Assembly (NCBI RefSeq): GCF_022701295.1
Contig: NZ_CP033204.1
Span: 2,294,001-2,358,000 of the forward strand
Direction of reading: 5' to 3'
Origin: Sphingopyxis sp. YF1
GTDB taxonomy: Bacteria; Pseudomonadota; Alphaproteobacteria; Sphingomonadales; Sphingomonadaceae
Length of the DNA stretch: 64,000 nt
Position numbers and translations under genes: made by a program. The notes beneath the pieces are model-generated. The model made no database searches. It had not been told where the DNA came from and saw only the letters and a program-made list of their open reading frames with translations. Positions 7,983 through 17,791 of this stretch are shown here, piece by piece (positions within the stretch are counted from its first letter, which is position 1; every line of letters starts with the position of its first letter).

Positions 7983-10090
7983 CGCAGCGCCCGCTTCAGC
8001 CGCAGCGCATTGCCGACGACGATCAGCGACGATCCCGACATCGCGATCGCGGCGACCAGCGGCGTCACCAGCCCCATGAAGGCCAGCGGGACGGCGATGA
8101 TATTGTAGCAGATCGCGATGGCGAAATTCTGCTTCACCGTCCGCTGCGTCCGCCGGGCCATGCGGATCGCCTCGACCACCGGCATCATCCGGTCGCCCAG
8201 GAAGATGCAGTCGGCGGCATTCTTGCCGACGTCGCTCGCCGATCCCGGCGCCATCGACGCGTGCCCGGCGGCGAGCGCCGGCCCGTCGTTCAGCCCGTCG
8301 CCGATCATCAGCACCTTGTGGCCCTGCGCGGCACCGCGGGCGATCGCGGCGAGCTTGTCCTGCGGGCTCATCCCCGTCTGCGCGGTCAGCCCCAGTTCGC
8401 GCGCGACCGGGGCCACGGCTTCGGCGCGGTCGCCCGACAGGATCATCGGCGCGATCCCGGCGTCGCGCAGCGCGTCGATCGTCGCGCGCGCGTCGGGGCG
8501 CAGGCGATCGGCAAAGCGGATCGTCGCGACAGGAGTGCCGTCGATCGCCAGCTCGGTGGCGAGCGCGTCGCCCAGTTCGCCGCGCTGCGGCCGGCCGAGC
8601 GTCACGGTGCGCCCGCGCCACCGCGCCTCGACCCCGAAGCCCGGAGTCTCGCGGATCGCGTCGACCTCGGCCGCGCGCACTTCGGGCTGGAGGTTGTGCG
8701 TCAGCGCGTCGCTCAGCGGGTGGCGGCTCGCCTGCGCCAGCGCCAGGATCAGCGCGCGTGTGTCGGCGTCGATCGCGTCGAGCCCGATCGGCTCGGGCCG
8801 CCCCAGCGTCAGCGTTCCCGTCTTGTCGACGAATACATGGTCGACCTCGGACAGGCGTTCGAGCGCCGAACCGTCCTTGATCAGCACCCCGCGCCGCATC
8901 AGCTCGCCCGCCGCGACGATCTGCGACGCCGGCACCGCCAGGCCCAGCGCGCAGGGGCAGGTGATGATCAGCACCGCGGCGGCGATCAGCAGGCTGTGGT
9001 GCCACCCCGCCCCCGCGATCATCCAGCCGGCGAAGGCGGTCAGCGCGAGCAGGTGCACCGCGGGCGCGTAGAGCCGCGCCGCGCGGTCGGCAAAGCGGAC
9101 GTAGCGCGACTTGCCCTGCGCCGCCTCGCCCATCAGCCGTGCGATGTCGGCGAGCGCGGTATCGGGGCCGGCTGCCGTCACGCGCACGCGGATCGGCGCG
9201 TCGAGGTTGAGCGTCCCCGCATGCACCCGCGCGTCGGCGTGGACCGCCTGCGGCGCGCTCTCGCCGGTGAGCAGCGACAGGTCGATGCGGCTCGCCCCGC
9301 CGACGACGATGCCGTCGGCCGCCAGCCGTTCGCCCGCCGCGACGATCATCACCATCTCGGGCGCCAGCGCCGCCGCGTCGACCCAGCGGCTGCGCCCGTC
9401 GGCCTCGACGACCATCGCGCCATGCCCCATGTTGCGCAGCAACTGCGTCACCCCGCCGCGCGCGCGGTCGCGCATCACGCTGTCAAGCGCGCGCCCGCAC
9501 AAAAGGAAGAAGAGCAGCATCACCGCGCCGTCGAAATAGGCGTGCGCGCTGCTCATCGCGGTTTCGTAGAGGCTGATCGCGCACACCAGCGCGACCCCGA
9601 TGCTGATCGGCACGTCCATGTTGGTCCGCCCGTGGCGCAGCGCGCGCCACGCCGAGCGGAAGAAGGGCCGCCCCGAAAAGGCGACGGTGGGCAGCGTGAT
9701 CGCCGCCGACAGCCAGTGGAACAGGTCGCGCGTCGCCCCCGTCGCCCCCGACCACACCGACACCGACAGCAGCATCACGTTCATCATCGCAAAGCCCGCG
9801 ACGCCGAGCGCGAGCAGCAGTTCGCGGCTCGTCTCGGCCTCGGGATCGCCCTCGCCCGGCTCGTCGCCGATCGGATAGGCCTCGAACCCCAGCGTCGAAA
9901 AGGCGCCGATCAGGTCGGGCAGGTCGGTGTCGGGCAGGAAGGACAGGTGGACGCGCTTTTCGGTGAAGTTCACCCGCGCCGCCGCGATGCGCCCGTCGCG
10001 CACCAGCCCCTGCTCGAGCTTGGCGATGCACCCCACACAGCGCATCGCGGGCACCGCAAAGTCGCGTTCGATCAGCGCCGCGGCGGTCAT
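7979..10090 (-). CDS. ccoI: Copper-transporting P1B-type ATPase CcoI/FixI
   Basis: 703-aa heavy-metal P-type ATPase. It has an N-terminal metal-binding domain with MRCVGC (C18, C21), membrane helices, LTGES in the actuator domain, the membrane CPC metal site in ITCPCALGL, the phosphorylation motif DKTGT, and GDGLNDGPAL. In cbb3 clusters this pump exports copper for assembly of the CuB centre. The start at ATG 10088-10090 overlaps the fixH stop by four bases; the longer frame upstream is a shadow of fixH. Confidence 0.93.
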   Translation of the reverse strand: MTAAALIERDFAVPAMRCVGCIAKLEQGLVRDGRIAAARVNFTEKRVHLSFLPDTDLPDLIGAFSTLGFEAYPIGDEPGEGDPEAETSRELLLALGVAGFAMMNVMLLSVSVWSGATGATRDLFHWLSAAITLPTVAFSGRPFFRSAWRALRHGRTNMDVPISIGVALVCAISLYETAMSSAHAYFDGAVMLLFFLLCGRALDSVMRDRARGGVTQLLRNMGHGAMVVEADGRSRWVDAAALAPEMVMIVAAGERLAADGIVVGGASRIDLSLLTGESAPQAVHADARVHAGTLNLDAPIRVRVTAAGPDTALADIARLMGEAAQGKSRYVRFADRAARLYAPAVHLLALTAFAGWMIAGAGWHHSLLIAAAVLIITCPCALGLAVPASQIVAAGELMRRGVLIKDGSALERLSEVDHVFVDKTGTLTLGRPEPIGLDAIDADTRALILALAQASRHPLSDALTHNLQPEVRAAEVDAIRETPGFGVEARWRGRTVTLGRPQRGELGDALATELAIDGTPVATIRFADRLRPDARATIDALRDAGIAPMILSGDRAEAVAPVARELGLTAQTGMSPQDKLAAIARGAAQGHKVLMIGDGLNDGPALAAGHASMAPGSASDVGKNAADCIFLGDRMMPVVEAIRMARRTQRTVKQNFAIAICYNIIAVPLAFMGLVTPLVAAIAMSGSSLIVVGNALRLKRALR

Positions 10091-10557
10091 TGCAGCTCGG
10101 TCCGGTAATGCGCGGTGTCGGTGCCGTGCCGCACGCTGAGGTCGATCCGCCAGCGCCCCGCGGGCAGCGGCGCCGCCGAGCGCAGGCTGCCGTCGGGCGC
10201 CGCGACGAAGCGCACCGGCACCGGCGCGGCGCGGCCGAGCGGATGGTTGAGCGTCGCGGTCACCGCCAGCCCGGTCAGCGCCGCGCCGTCCTTGCGCACC
10301 GCCAGCCGGACGTGGCGGTCGGGATCGACGCCGATCACCTGCTCCCAGCCCAGCCGTTCCTGCGCCTCGGCGCGCTCCAGCCATTCGTTATAATGCTGGC
10401 TGGCGACATAGCTGTTCTCGACCACCTTGCCGCCAAAGGTCGTCACCGCAAAGCGCGCCATCACCAGGTTGACGATGATGACGACCCCGAAAAAGGCGAT
10501 CAGGATCATCGCCATGTGCCGCCCGGTAAAGGGCTTGCCCGCCTTGTCGTCGCTCAT
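10087..10557 (-). CDS. ccoH: FixH family protein (cbb3 assembly)
   Basis: 156-aa membrane-anchored protein with a short cytoplasmic N-terminus (MSDDKAGKPFTGRHMAMI), one transmembrane helix (residues about 15-37) and a periplasmic beta-rich domain containing SYVASQHYNEWLERAEAQERLGW, typical of FixH/CcoH. It supports stability of the cbb3 oxidase. Coupled by four-base overlaps with ccoG (upstream) and ccoI (downstream). Length fits the family. Confidence 0.9.
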   Translation of the reverse strand: MSDDKAGKPFTGRHMAMILIAFFGVVIIVNLVMARFAVTTFGGKVVENSYVASQHYNEWLERAEAQERLGWEQVIGVDPDRHVRLAVRKDGAALTGLAVTATLNHPLGRAAPVPVRFVAAPDGSLRSAAPLPAGRWRIDLSVRHGTDTAHYRTELQ

Positions 10558-12011
10558 TGTCCCGTCTCCGGCCGGTCGAACTGGATGGTGTCGCTGTCGC
10601 CGTGCGGGTCGCCGTCGAGCCCGCGCGTCGCGATCGTGAAGTCCTGCCGCGCCGGCCCGTCGCCGGGCGCCGCGATGAACAGCTTGACGCTGGTGACGCT
10701 GTCGGGCGCCAGTTGCATTTCGATCCGCTGTCCGGCGCGTTCGCGCGATCCGGCCTCGGACCAGGCGACCGCCCCGTCGAGCCCGCTGATCACGATCTCG
10801 ACCCGCCGCGGCCGCGTTTCCATGTTGCGCAGCTTCAGCGTGTAATTGTTGCGGATATGGCCGTCGGACAGCTGGACATAGAGCGGGCTGCGCTCGTGCT
10901 GGACCGCAAGGTCGAGCCGCGTCCGCTGCCCCAGCGAAAACAGCATCGCGACGCCGATCGCCGCCCACAGGCCGAAATAGATCAGCGTGCGCGGCCGCAG
11001 CAGCGTCTTGCGGACCGGCTGCGCCGACCCGCCCGCCTTTTCGAGCGTCGCATCGTCGAGCGTGCAATAATCGATCAGCCCGCGCGGCCGCCCGACCTGC
11101 GCCATCACCCCGTCGCACGCGTCGATGCACAGCGCACAGGTGATACAGCCGATCTGCGGTCCCTCGCGGATGTCGATCCCGGTCGGGCACACCGCGACGC
11201 ACTGGTTGCAATCGATGCAGTCGCCAAAGGCGCCGGGCTTCTTCTCGGCGGTCTTGACGCTTGCGCGCGGCTCGCCGCGCCAGTCCTTGTACGTCACCAG
11301 CAGCGATTTTTCGTCCATCATCGCGGTCTGGATGCGCGGCCAGGGACACATATAGATGCACACCTGCTCGCGCAGGAAACCGCCGAGCAGAAAGGTCGTC
11401 GCGGTCAGGATCGCAACCGTGGCATAGGCGATCGGCGCCGCCTGCCCGGTCCAAAAATCGACTGTCAGCGTCGGCGCATCGGCGAAATACATGATCCATG
11501 CGCCGCCGGTCCAGAAGGCGATGGTCAGGTAGATCGCATATTTCAGCGTCCGCTTGGCGACCTTCTCGGCGGTCCACGGCCCGTTGGCGAGGCGGATCTG
11601 CGCGTTGCGGTCGCCGTCGACCAGCCGGTCGACATGCTGGAACAGGTCGGTCCACACCGTTTGCGGGCAGGCATAGCCGCACCAGGCGCGGCCGACCGCG
11701 CTGGTGACGACGAACAGCCCGATCCCCGCCATGATGAGCAGGCCCGCGACATAATAGAATTCATGCGGCCAGATCTCGATCTGGAACATGTAGAAGCGGC
11801 GGTTGGCGAGGTCGACCAGCACCGCCTGGTCGGGGGCATAGGGGCCGCGGTCCCAGCGGATCCACGGCGTCCCGTAATAGATCGCCAGCGTGACCGCCAT
11901 GATCACCCATTTGAAGCGGCGGAAAGGGCCGTTTACCGCCTTGGGGTAAACGCCCTTCCGCGCTTCGTAGAGCGACGAGGATGGTCCGGCGAGATTCTCA
12001 GGGCTGGCCAT
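10554..12011 (-). CDS. ccoG: Cytochrome cbb3 oxidase accessory protein CcoG (FixG)
   Basis: 485-aa membrane protein with polyferredoxin domain. About five membrane helices precede two 4Fe-4S clusters (CIDCNQCVAVCP and CITCALCIDACD), with the NapH-like RAWCGYACPQTVWTD and QVCIYMCPWPRIQ segments; a C-terminal Ig-like domain follows. CcoG acts as a Cu(II) reductase for copper delivery to cbb3 oxidase in studied bacteria. The ATG at 12009-12011 overlaps the end of ccoP by 14 bases; an in-frame upstream extension was rejected as it lies inside ccoP. Confidence 0.93.
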   Translation of the reverse strand: MASPENLAGPSSSLYEARKGVYPKAVNGPFRRFKWVIMAVTLAIYYGTPWIRWDRGPYAPDQAVLVDLANRRFYMFQIEIWPHEFYYVAGLLIMAGIGLFVVTSAVGRAWCGYACPQTVWTDLFQHVDRLVDGDRNAQIRLANGPWTAEKVAKRTLKYAIYLTIAFWTGGAWIMYFADAPTLTVDFWTGQAAPIAYATVAILTATTFLLGGFLREQVCIYMCPWPRIQTAMMDEKSLLVTYKDWRGEPRASVKTAEKKPGAFGDCIDCNQCVAVCPTGIDIREGPQIGCITCALCIDACDGVMAQVGRPRGLIDYCTLDDATLEKAGGSAQPVRKTLLRPRTLIYFGLWAAIGVAMLFSLGQRTRLDLAVQHERSPLYVQLSDGHIRNNYTLKLRNMETRPRRVEIVISGLDGAVAWSEAGSRERAGQRIEMQLAPDSVTSVKLFIAAPGDGPARQDFTIATRGLDGDPHGDSDTIQFDRPETGQ

Positions 12012-12933
12012 CGGCTCCCGTCGCTTTCTGTTCAACTCCGACCGCGACTGCGGGCGTCTGCTCGCCGCCACCGAGCGAATAGACATAGGCGGACAGCATC
12101 TTGATCGTCACCGGGTCGAGCCGGTTGTTCCAGCGCGGCATCACGCCGTTGCGCGGCTGGTGGATCGTCGCGGCCAGGCTGTCGCGATCGCCGCCGTACA
12201 GCCAGATCGCATCGGTCAGCTTGGGCGCGCCGACCTTGCGGTCGCCCTCGCCCGCCGGGCCGTGGCACACCGCGCAGTTGGCAGCGAACAGCGCCGCGCC
12301 GCGCGTCGACGACGCGCTCGGCTTTTCCTGCCGGCTGATCACCCGGACGTGGCTGACCACGTCGTTGACCTGCGCCGCATCGAGGATGCCGTCGCGGCCG
12401 AAGGCGGGCATCAGGCTGGTGCGCGTCTCCTTGTGGTCGGGGTTCCGGATGCCGTGCGTCACCGTATATTCGATGTTCGCCAGGTCGCCGCCCCACAGCC
12501 AGTCGTCGTCGGTCAGGCTGGGATAGAGGGTCTTCACCCCCGCACCGCCCGCGCCATGGCACTGGACGCAATGCACCTTGAACGCCGCATTGCCGCCCTG
12601 CACCGCCGCCTGCATCAGTTCGGGCTTGCCCGGCAGGTCGACGATCGCGGTTGCCGCGATCGCGTTGACCACCGGCGCGCGCCGCTTGGCGTCGGCCGCC
12701 ATTTCCTCGGCCAGCTGGCTGCGGCTGGTCCAGCCGAGCACGCCCTTGGTCGCGCTGTTGACCAGCGGCCAGGCCGGATAGAGGATGACATAGACGACGC
12801 CCCAGACGATCGTGGCATAGAGGGTCCACAGCCACCAGCGCGGCATCGGGTTGTCGAGTTCCTCGATCCCGTCCCATTCATGTCCGACCGTGCTGATTCC
12901 GGTCACTTCATCGATACGTTTTTTGTCAGCCAT
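11998..12933 (-). CDS. ccoP: Cytochrome cbb3 oxidase subunit III, dihaem cytochrome c
   Basis: 311-aa membrane-anchored dihaem cytochrome c that passes electrons to CcoO. The N-terminus has the conserved EWDGIEELDNPMPRWWLW segment leading into a transmembrane helix (about 33-53). Two haem-binding CxxCH motifs are CVQCH (122-126) and CAVCH (220-224), with axial methionines likely in LMPAFG and VMPRWN. Overlaps ccoQ by eight bases and ccoG by fourteen. Haem attachment would require the Ccm system encoded at 33.4-38.3 kb. Confidence 0.95.
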   Translation of the reverse strand: MADKKRIDEVTGISTVGHEWDGIEELDNPMPRWWLWTLYATIVWGVVYVILYPAWPLVNSATKGVLGWTSRSQLAEEMAADAKRRAPVVNAIAATAIVDLPGKPELMQAAVQGGNAAFKVHCVQCHGAGGAGVKTLYPSLTDDDWLWGGDLANIEYTVTHGIRNPDHKETRTSLMPAFGRDGILDAAQVNDVVSHVRVISRQEKPSASSTRGAALFAANCAVCHGPAGEGDRKVGAPKLTDAIWLYGGDRDSLAATIHQPRNGVMPRWNNRLDPVTIKMLSAYVYSLGGGEQTPAVAVGVEQKATGADGQP

Positions 12934-13084
12934 GGTCGTCTTCCTTGAAGATCATGTTCGCGGCGTCCTCGTTGCGCTGACGCGCACCCTTGCGGAACGG
13001 CCAGGCGACGAAGATCAGAAACATGATCGCCATGCCGAGGAGTCCCCAGCTGTCGGCGAAATGGCGCAGGTCGTTATAGCTCAC
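12926..13084 (-). CDS. ccoQ: cbb3 oxidase subunit CcoQ
   Basis: 52-aa single-helix membrane protein ([20 protein letters not shown], then FVAWPFRKG), the standard CcoQ/FixQ pattern. The GTG start at 13082-13084 overlaps the ccoO stop (GTGA), and its stop overlaps the start of ccoP. CcoQ stabilises the interaction between CcoP and the CcoNO core. It is easy to miss because of its length and non-ATG start. Confidence 0.9.
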   Translation of the reverse strand: MSYNDLRHFADSWGLLGMAIMFLIFVAWPFRKGARQRNEDAANMIFKEDDHG

Positions 13085-13860
13085 GGCGCCTTCCCCGACT
13101 GGACGGCGGGGGCGTCGCCCTGTTCCTGCGGCGCCGCCTTTTCGACGTCGACCAGCGTGCCGAGCATCTGGAGATAGGCGATCAGCGCGTCCATTTCGGT
13201 GATCCGCGCCGGATTGCCGTCGAAATCGCGCACCTGCGCCTTCGGGTAGCGCTTCTGCAGGTCGGCCGCGCCGCCGGCGTCGGGATCGGCCTGCGCCTTC
13301 ACATCGTCGTTCGCCGCGGCGATCGCTTCCTTGCTGTACGGCACGCCGACCCGCGACAGGGCGGTCAGGTCGCTGCGCATGTCGCCCATGTCGAGGTCGC
13401 GGTCGGCGAGGAAGGCATAGCCGGGCATGATCGAATCGGGCACGACGCTGCGCGGGTCGATCAGATGCGCCTTGTGCCATTCGTCCGAATAGCGGCCGCC
13501 GACGCGCGCCAGGTCGGGCCCGGTGCGCTTCGACCCCCATTGGAACGGATGGTCGTACATGCTTTCCGCCGCCAGACTGTAATGGCCATAGCGCTCGACC
13601 TCGTCGCGGAACGGACGGATCATCTGGCTGTGGCAGGTGTAGCAGCCCTCGCGGATATAGACGTTCCGGCCCGCCAGCTCGAGCGGGGTATAGGGTCGCA
13701 TGCCGTCGACCTTCTCCACCGTGTTGTCGATCCAGAACAGCGGCGCGATCTCGATGATGCTGCCGATGACCACCGCGATCAGGGCAAGAAAGCCCAGCAG
13801 GCTGACGTTGCGCTCGATACGCTTGTGGCTGAAGCGCTTTTCGGCTTTTTCACTGGCCAT
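13081..13860 (-). CDS. ccoO: Cytochrome cbb3 oxidase subunit II, monohaem cytochrome c
   Basis: 259-aa membrane-anchored monohaem cytochrome c. An N-terminal helix (about 20-42) precedes the haem-binding CYTCHSQ (C73, C76, H77) and the family signatures [39 protein letters not shown] and [14 protein letters not shown]. It transfers electrons from CcoP to CcoN. Eleven bases separate it from ccoN. Confidence 0.95.
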   Translation of the reverse strand: MASEKAEKRFSHKRIERNVSLLGFLALIAVVIGSIIEIAPLFWIDNTVEKVDGMRPYTPLELAGRNVYIREGCYTCHSQMIRPFRDEVERYGHYSLAAESMYDHPFQWGSKRTGPDLARVGGRYSDEWHKAHLIDPRSVVPDSIMPGYAFLADRDLDMGDMRSDLTALSRVGVPYSKEAIAAANDDVKAQADPDAGGAADLQKRYPKAQVRDFDGNPARITEMDALIAYLQMLGTLVDVEKAAPQEQGDAPAVQSGKAP

Positions 13861-13871
13861 TATCTGGCTCC

Positions 13872-15530
13872 TTATTCGGCGGGGACGGGCGCGAGCGGGC
13901 GGTCCGCTGCGGCATTGTGCGGCGTCTCGGTCATCGGCCGTTCCTCGCGGACGCGGCCCGCGATCGTCGCCCAGACGTTGTAGATCATGACCAGGAACCC
14001 GGCGAGGTAGAGCGCCCCGCCCGCGGCCCGGATGATGTACATCGGGTGCATCGCAGCGACGGTCTCAACGAAGCTGTAGACCAGATAGCCGTCGGCCCCA
14101 TATTCGCGCCACATCAGGCCCTGCATGATGCCGGCGACCCACATCGCGGCGGCGTAGAACACGATCCCCACCGTCGCGAGCCAGAAGTGCCAGTTGACCA
14201 TGCGCAGGCTGTAGAGGCGCTTCTTGCCCCACAGGCGCGGCACCAGATAATAGACCGCGGCAAAGATGATCATGCCGTTCCAGCCCAGCGCGCCGGCGTG
14301 GACGTGGCCGATCGTCCAGTCGGTGTAGTGCGACAGGCTGTTCACCGCCTTGATCGACAGCATCGGACCTTCAAAGGTCGCCATGCCGTAAAAGGCCATC
14401 GCCATCACCATCATGCGGATGATCGGGTCGGTGCGGATCTTGTCCCACGCGCCGTTCAGCGTCATCAGACCGTTGATCATGCCGCCCCAGCTCGGCATCC
14501 ACAGGACGATCGAGAAGACCATGCCCAGCGTCTGCGCCCAGTCGGGCAGCGCGGTATAGTGAAGGTGGTGCGGACCCGCCCAGATATAGAGGAAGATCAG
14601 CGACCAGAAGTGGAGGATCGACAGGCGATAGCTGTAGATCGGGCGTTCGGCCTGCTTGGGCACGAAATAATACATCATCGCCAGGAAGGGCACGGTCAGG
14701 AAGAAGGCGACCGCATTGTGCCCGTACCACCATTGGGTCAGCGCATCCTGCACCCCGGCAAAGGCCGAATAGCTCTTCGAACCGACGATGCTCACCGGAA
14801 TCGACAGGTTGTTGACGATGTGGAGCATCGCGATGGTGATGATGAAGCTCAGGTAGAACCAGTTGGCGACATAGATGTGCGGCTCGCGGCGCTTGACCAG
14901 CGTGCCCGCGAACACCGCCAGATAGGCGACCCAGACGATCGTCAGCCACAGGTCGACATGCCATTCGGGTTCGGCATATTCCTTGCTCTGCGTCATGCCC
15001 ATCAGATAGCCGGTCGCGGCGAGCACGATGAAAAGCTGGTACCCCCAGAAGACGAAGCGCGCGAGCGTCGGGAACGCCAGCCGCGCACGGCAGGTGCGCT
15101 GGACGACGTAAAAGCTGCTCGCGATCAGCGCGTTGCCGCCAAAGGCAAAGATCACCGCCGACGTGTGCAGCGGCCTGAGCCGCCCGAAGGTCGTATATTC
15201 GAGGTTGAGGTTGAGCACCGGAAAGGCAAGCTGCAACGCGATGATCAGTCCGACGGCAAGGCCCGCAAGCCCCCAGAAGACCGTCGCGATCACGCCCCAG
15301 CGGACCGGATCGTCGTCATAGACGCCCTCGTCGGCCGGCATCTTGAACAGGCCGCGCGCCATGCCCGCATAGTCGGCGCGCGAGACGGTCGCCCACAGCA
15401 TGGCGAAGCAGGCGACCGCGACGATGCCCATATGCACCGCAAAGGGCGCATCGACCGCCAACGCCGCCATCACCAGCGCGAGAAAGGCCAGCGCCAGCCA
15501 GCCTCCCGCCTTCATTACCAGACTGTCCAT
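13872..15530 (-). CDS. ccoN: Cytochrome cbb3 oxidase catalytic subunit I
   Basis: 552-aa polytopic haem-copper oxidase subunit. Visible family features include [18 protein letters not shown], the copper/haem-ligand region [61 protein letters not shown] and [13 protein letters not shown]. It reduces O2 to water with high affinity and pumps protons. First gene of ccoNOQP-GHIS; a perfect FNR box lies 80 bp upstream of its start. A proline-rich C-terminal tail is a minor extension. Confidence 0.96.
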   Translation of the reverse strand: MDSLVMKAGGWLALAFLALVMAALAVDAPFAVHMGIVAVACFAMLWATVSRADYAGMARGLFKMPADEGVYDDDPVRWGVIATVFWGLAGLAVGLIIALQLAFPVLNLNLEYTTFGRLRPLHTSAVIFAFGGNALIASSFYVVQRTCRARLAFPTLARFVFWGYQLFIVLAATGYLMGMTQSKEYAEPEWHVDLWLTIVWVAYLAVFAGTLVKRREPHIYVANWFYLSFIITIAMLHIVNNLSIPVSIVGSKSYSAFAGVQDALTQWWYGHNAVAFFLTVPFLAMMYYFVPKQAERPIYSYRLSILHFWSLIFLYIWAGPHHLHYTALPDWAQTLGMVFSIVLWMPSWGGMINGLMTLNGAWDKIRTDPIIRMMVMAMAFYGMATFEGPMLSIKAVNSLSHYTDWTIGHVHAGALGWNGMIIFAAVYYLVPRLWGKKRLYSLRMVNWHFWLATVGIVFYAAAMWVAGIMQGLMWREYGADGYLVYSFVETVAAMHPMYIIRAAGGALYLAGFLVMIYNVWATIAGRVREERPMTETPHNAAADRPLAPVPAE

Positions 15531-15609
15531 TTTCCCTGTCTCCGCTGGGCGCGGCGCATTGTGCCGCGCGGATCAAAACCGCCCTTGGCCCCTAAGCCTC
15601 GGACAAACA

Positions 15610-15623
15610 TTGATCGGGATCAA
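15610..15623. promoter_or_regulatory. Perfect FNR box between ccoN and the OmpW-like gene
   Basis: TTGATCGGGATCAA is an exact match to TTGAT-N4-ATCAA. It lies 80 bp upstream of ccoN (minus) and 79 bp upstream of the porin gene (plus), so it could activate either or both under low oxygen. Confidence 0.88.
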
Positions 15624-15701
15624 GGAACTTCTTGCGCCGCGTCAATGCGCGCCCGTCGCGCCCGTCGCAAAAGCCGCTCCGTCAACCAAGGAGCCAATAG
15701 C

Positions 15702-16370
15702 ATGACGAAATATCTCCCCCTGATCGCCCTCGCCGCCGCGCTGGCGGTGCCCGGTCAGGCCGCGGCCAAGCAGGGTGACGTGCAATTCAAGCTGCTCGGC
15801 ACGCTCGTCGCGCCCGACGGCAAGATCAAGGACGTCGAACTCGACGCGATCGGCCTGCCCGCGGGCAGCCAGGCAAAGGCGAACGACAATGTCGTGCCGA
15901 CCGTCGCGGTCGAATATTATCTCACCGACGCGCTCTCGATCGAAACCATCGCCGGGGTGACCCAGCACGACGTCGATGGCCGCGGCGCGCTCGCCGGCGC
16001 CGAACTCGTGTCCGATGCCAAGATCGTCCCCGCGACGCTGACGCTCAAATATCATTTCGGCAAGGAAGGCGGCATCCAGCCCTATGTCGGCGCGGGCCCC
16101 AGCTATTTCATCTTCATCGACGAAAAGCCCGGCGCGACGACGCGGACGCTCGGCGCGACGCGGCAAAAGATGAACGACACCTTCGGCGTCGCGCTCCAGG
16201 CGGGGGTCGACGTGCCCGTCAACGACAAGGGGCTGTCGGTGACCTTCGACGCCAAGCGCTATTTCCTGCGCCCGACCGCGCGCTGGTTCGCCGGCAATAC
16301 CGAAGTGCTGCGCACCAAACACCGCCTCGACCCGTGGGTGATCAGCGCGGGCGTCGGCTTCCGTTTCTAG
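15702..16370 (+). CDS. OmpW family outer-membrane protein
   Basis: 222-aa exported beta-barrel: signal peptide (MTKYLPLIALAAALAVPGQAAA), then the OmpW pattern of alternating strands with YYLTDALSIETIAGVTQHDV, PATLTLKYHF, QPYVGAGPSYFIF and a C-terminal DPWVISAGVGFRF ending in phenylalanine, the usual barrel-assembly signal. OmpW proteins form small hydrophobic channels. GGAG lies about 8 bp before the ATG. The shared FNR box upstream suggests oxygen-responsive control, as known for some OmpW genes. Exact substrate unknown. Confidence 0.9.
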   Translation: MTKYLPLIALAAALAVPGQAAAKQGDVQFKLLGTLVAPDGKIKDVELDAIGLPAGSQAKANDNVVPTVAVEYYLTDALSIETIAGVTQHDVDGRGALAGAELVSDAKIVPATLTLKYHFGKEGGIQPYVGAGPSYFIFIDEKPGATTRTLGATRQKMNDTFGVALQAGVDVPVNDKGLSVTFDAKRYFLRPTARWFAGNTEVLRTKHRLDPWVISAGVGFRF

Positions 16371-16397
16371 CCTCCCAACTGGCGCCGGCGGTCGGTT

Positions 16398-17087
16398 CTA
16401 GCCTGCCAGTTCTTCCATCGCCGCGCGGTCGTTGATCACGATCTCGCGGCGCGAGGGCAGGTCGAGGACGCCGTCGGCGCGCATTTTGGTGAGCTGGCGG
16501 CTCGTCGTCTCGATCGTCAGTCCCAGGATATCGGCGATCTGCTGGCGGCCGAAGGGCAGCTCGAACGCCGCGTTCCGGCCGCCCTCGCACCCTTGCCCCG
16601 ACAATCGCTCGGACATTTCGAGCAGGAAGGACGCGACCTTCTCCGACGCCGACTTGCGGCCGAGCAGCATCATCCAGTGCCGCGCGCGATCGAGCTCGTC
16701 GAGCGTGCGGCGAAGCAGTTTCTGCTGCAGATCGGGGTGCGTGCTCGCAAAATCGTCGAACGCGTTGCGATTGAAAATACACACTTCCGCGTCGGTCATG
16801 GCTGTAACGCTGTAAGGGCTCTCCCGCCCAAAAGGCCGCCCAATAAAATCCGACGGAAAAACGATGCCGACGATCTGCTCGCGTCCGTCGGCGGTCGACA
16901 CGACCAGCTTGAGGACGCCGGTCAGGACGTTGGCAACGACGGGTGCCCCGTCGCCTTCCCACAACAATGTCTGTCCCTGCCGTACTTTCTGGCGACGCCC
17001 CATCTTTCCCAGCGCCGCCAGTTCGGCGGCGTCGAGGCTGGCACAAATCGCGCGGTTGCGAACGACACAGGTTGCACAATCAGTCAC
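16398..17087 (-). CDS. fnrL: FNR/FnrL-type oxygen-sensing transcriptional regulator
   Basis: 229-aa Crp/Fnr family regulator. Cysteines C4, C7 and C15 near the N-terminus (C-x2-C-x7-C) plus C103 match the [4Fe-4S] ligand set of FnrL/FnrN proteins, so direct oxygen sensing is expected. A cyclic-nucleotide-like beta roll follows (about 30-115), then a long dimer helix and a C-terminal HTH with ILGLTIETTSRQLTKM; the E-x2-SR recognition pattern predicts TTGAT-N4-ATCAA binding. It starts with GTG at 17085-17087. Three such sites are in this window (upstream of hemN, ccoN and this gene). Confidence 0.9.
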   Translation of the reverse strand: MTDCATCVVRNRAICASLDAAELAALGKMGRRQKVRQGQTLLWEGDGAPVVANVLTGVLKLVVSTADGREQIVGIVFPSDFIGRPFGRESPYSVTAMTDAEVCIFNRNAFDDFASTHPDLQQKLLRRTLDELDRARHWMMLLGRKSASEKVASFLLEMSERLSGQGCEGGRNAAFELPFGRQQIADILGLTIETTSRQLTKMRADGVLDLPSRREIVINDRAAMEELAG

Positions 17088-17263
17088 CCGGCCGCCCTAC
17101 AGGAGCCGTTCGCTTTTGGGAAGGCCGCCGACCATTCCTCCCGGGCGCGCGAGTTGGTTCATCCGGTGCGCGGTGCTCCTCTCGCCATGTTGAGCGGGAG
17201 CGGCCCGGTCACGTGCCACTCGAAATGGGTCAGATCATATCGGCTCATGGAGAGCCTGAATCA

Positions 17264-17277
17264 TTGAAGGTGATCAA
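17264..17277. promoter_or_regulatory. FNR-like site upstream of the FNR-type regulator
   Basis: TTGAAGGTGATCAA differs from TTGAT-N4-ATCAA at one conserved position. It is about 177 bp upstream of the regulator's GTG start; autoregulation is plausible. Confidence 0.6.
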
Positions 17278-17317
17278 TGTCAGCCTTCTGTCAGGCTGGC
17301 TTTACGTAGCGCTGCCG

Positions 17318-17530
17318 CCTCGCCGTCGCTGCGCGACAGGGAGGGTTGGAAGAATACGACCGGTTGCTGACATAGATCCTACCTGTGGCGAAGCCATGGG
17401 GAGGGGGACCGCTCGCGCAGCGAGTGGTGGAGGGGCCGAAAGACCCTGCGACGCCTGACGGCGTCGGCCCCTCCGTCAGCGGCTGACGCCGCTGCCACCT
17501 CCCCATCGCTACGCGACAGGGAGGAGCGGG
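17318..17530. repeat. CTCCCTGTCGCGAAGCG-type dispersed repeat cluster
   Basis: Partly palindromic segments (CGACAGGGAGG, CCATGGGGAGGGGGACCGC, GTGGTGGAGGGGC) that recur at 22763-22905, 23262-23545, 43511-43651 and 61828-61976. Non-coding. Confidence 0.75.
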
Positions 17531-17564
17531 GTCGCTTCGACCCGCTACGCGCCTGTCTTTCATC

Positions 17565-17640
17565 GTCACCCCGGACCTGATCCGGGGTCCATGACTTCGA
17601 CGCTGCCATGGATCCCGGATCAAGTCTGGGATGACGAAGT
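17565..17640. repeat. Palindromic repeat, CACCCCGGACTTGATCCGGGG type
   Basis: CGTCACCCCGGACCTGATCC and a second, inverted copy (GGATCCCGGATCAAGTCTGG) flank a short spacer. The same type occurs at 59391-59466. Confidence 0.65.
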
Positions 17641-17791
17641 CAGGAGACGAGTCCGCTTCCCACCCCGACCCCGACATTGCCACGCCGGCCCTCCCCCGCC
17701 GGGACCGCTCTCGCGTCGTCAGTTCGGCTCCCGTTCATCTTTCACCCCTAAAGCTCGGCGACAGGGACGGGGATCGAGGGAATATGCGCCG

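Larger units (their letters stand above)
17088..17791. other. Intergenic region with FNR-like site and dispersed repeats
   Basis: No supported gene. It contains the upstream region of the FNR-type regulator (FNR-like site at 17264-17277), a CTCCCTGTCGCGAAGCG-type repeat cluster (about 17318-17530) and a GTCACCCCGGACCTGATCCGG repeat pair (about 17565-17640). Short reading frames here are made of repeat sequence. Confidence 0.75.

Noticed and set aside
17318..17530. CRISPR array
   Set aside because: The repeats are palindromic, irregularly spaced and of unequal length, without regular spacers; no cas genes are present. No CRISPR array was seen elsewhere in the window.
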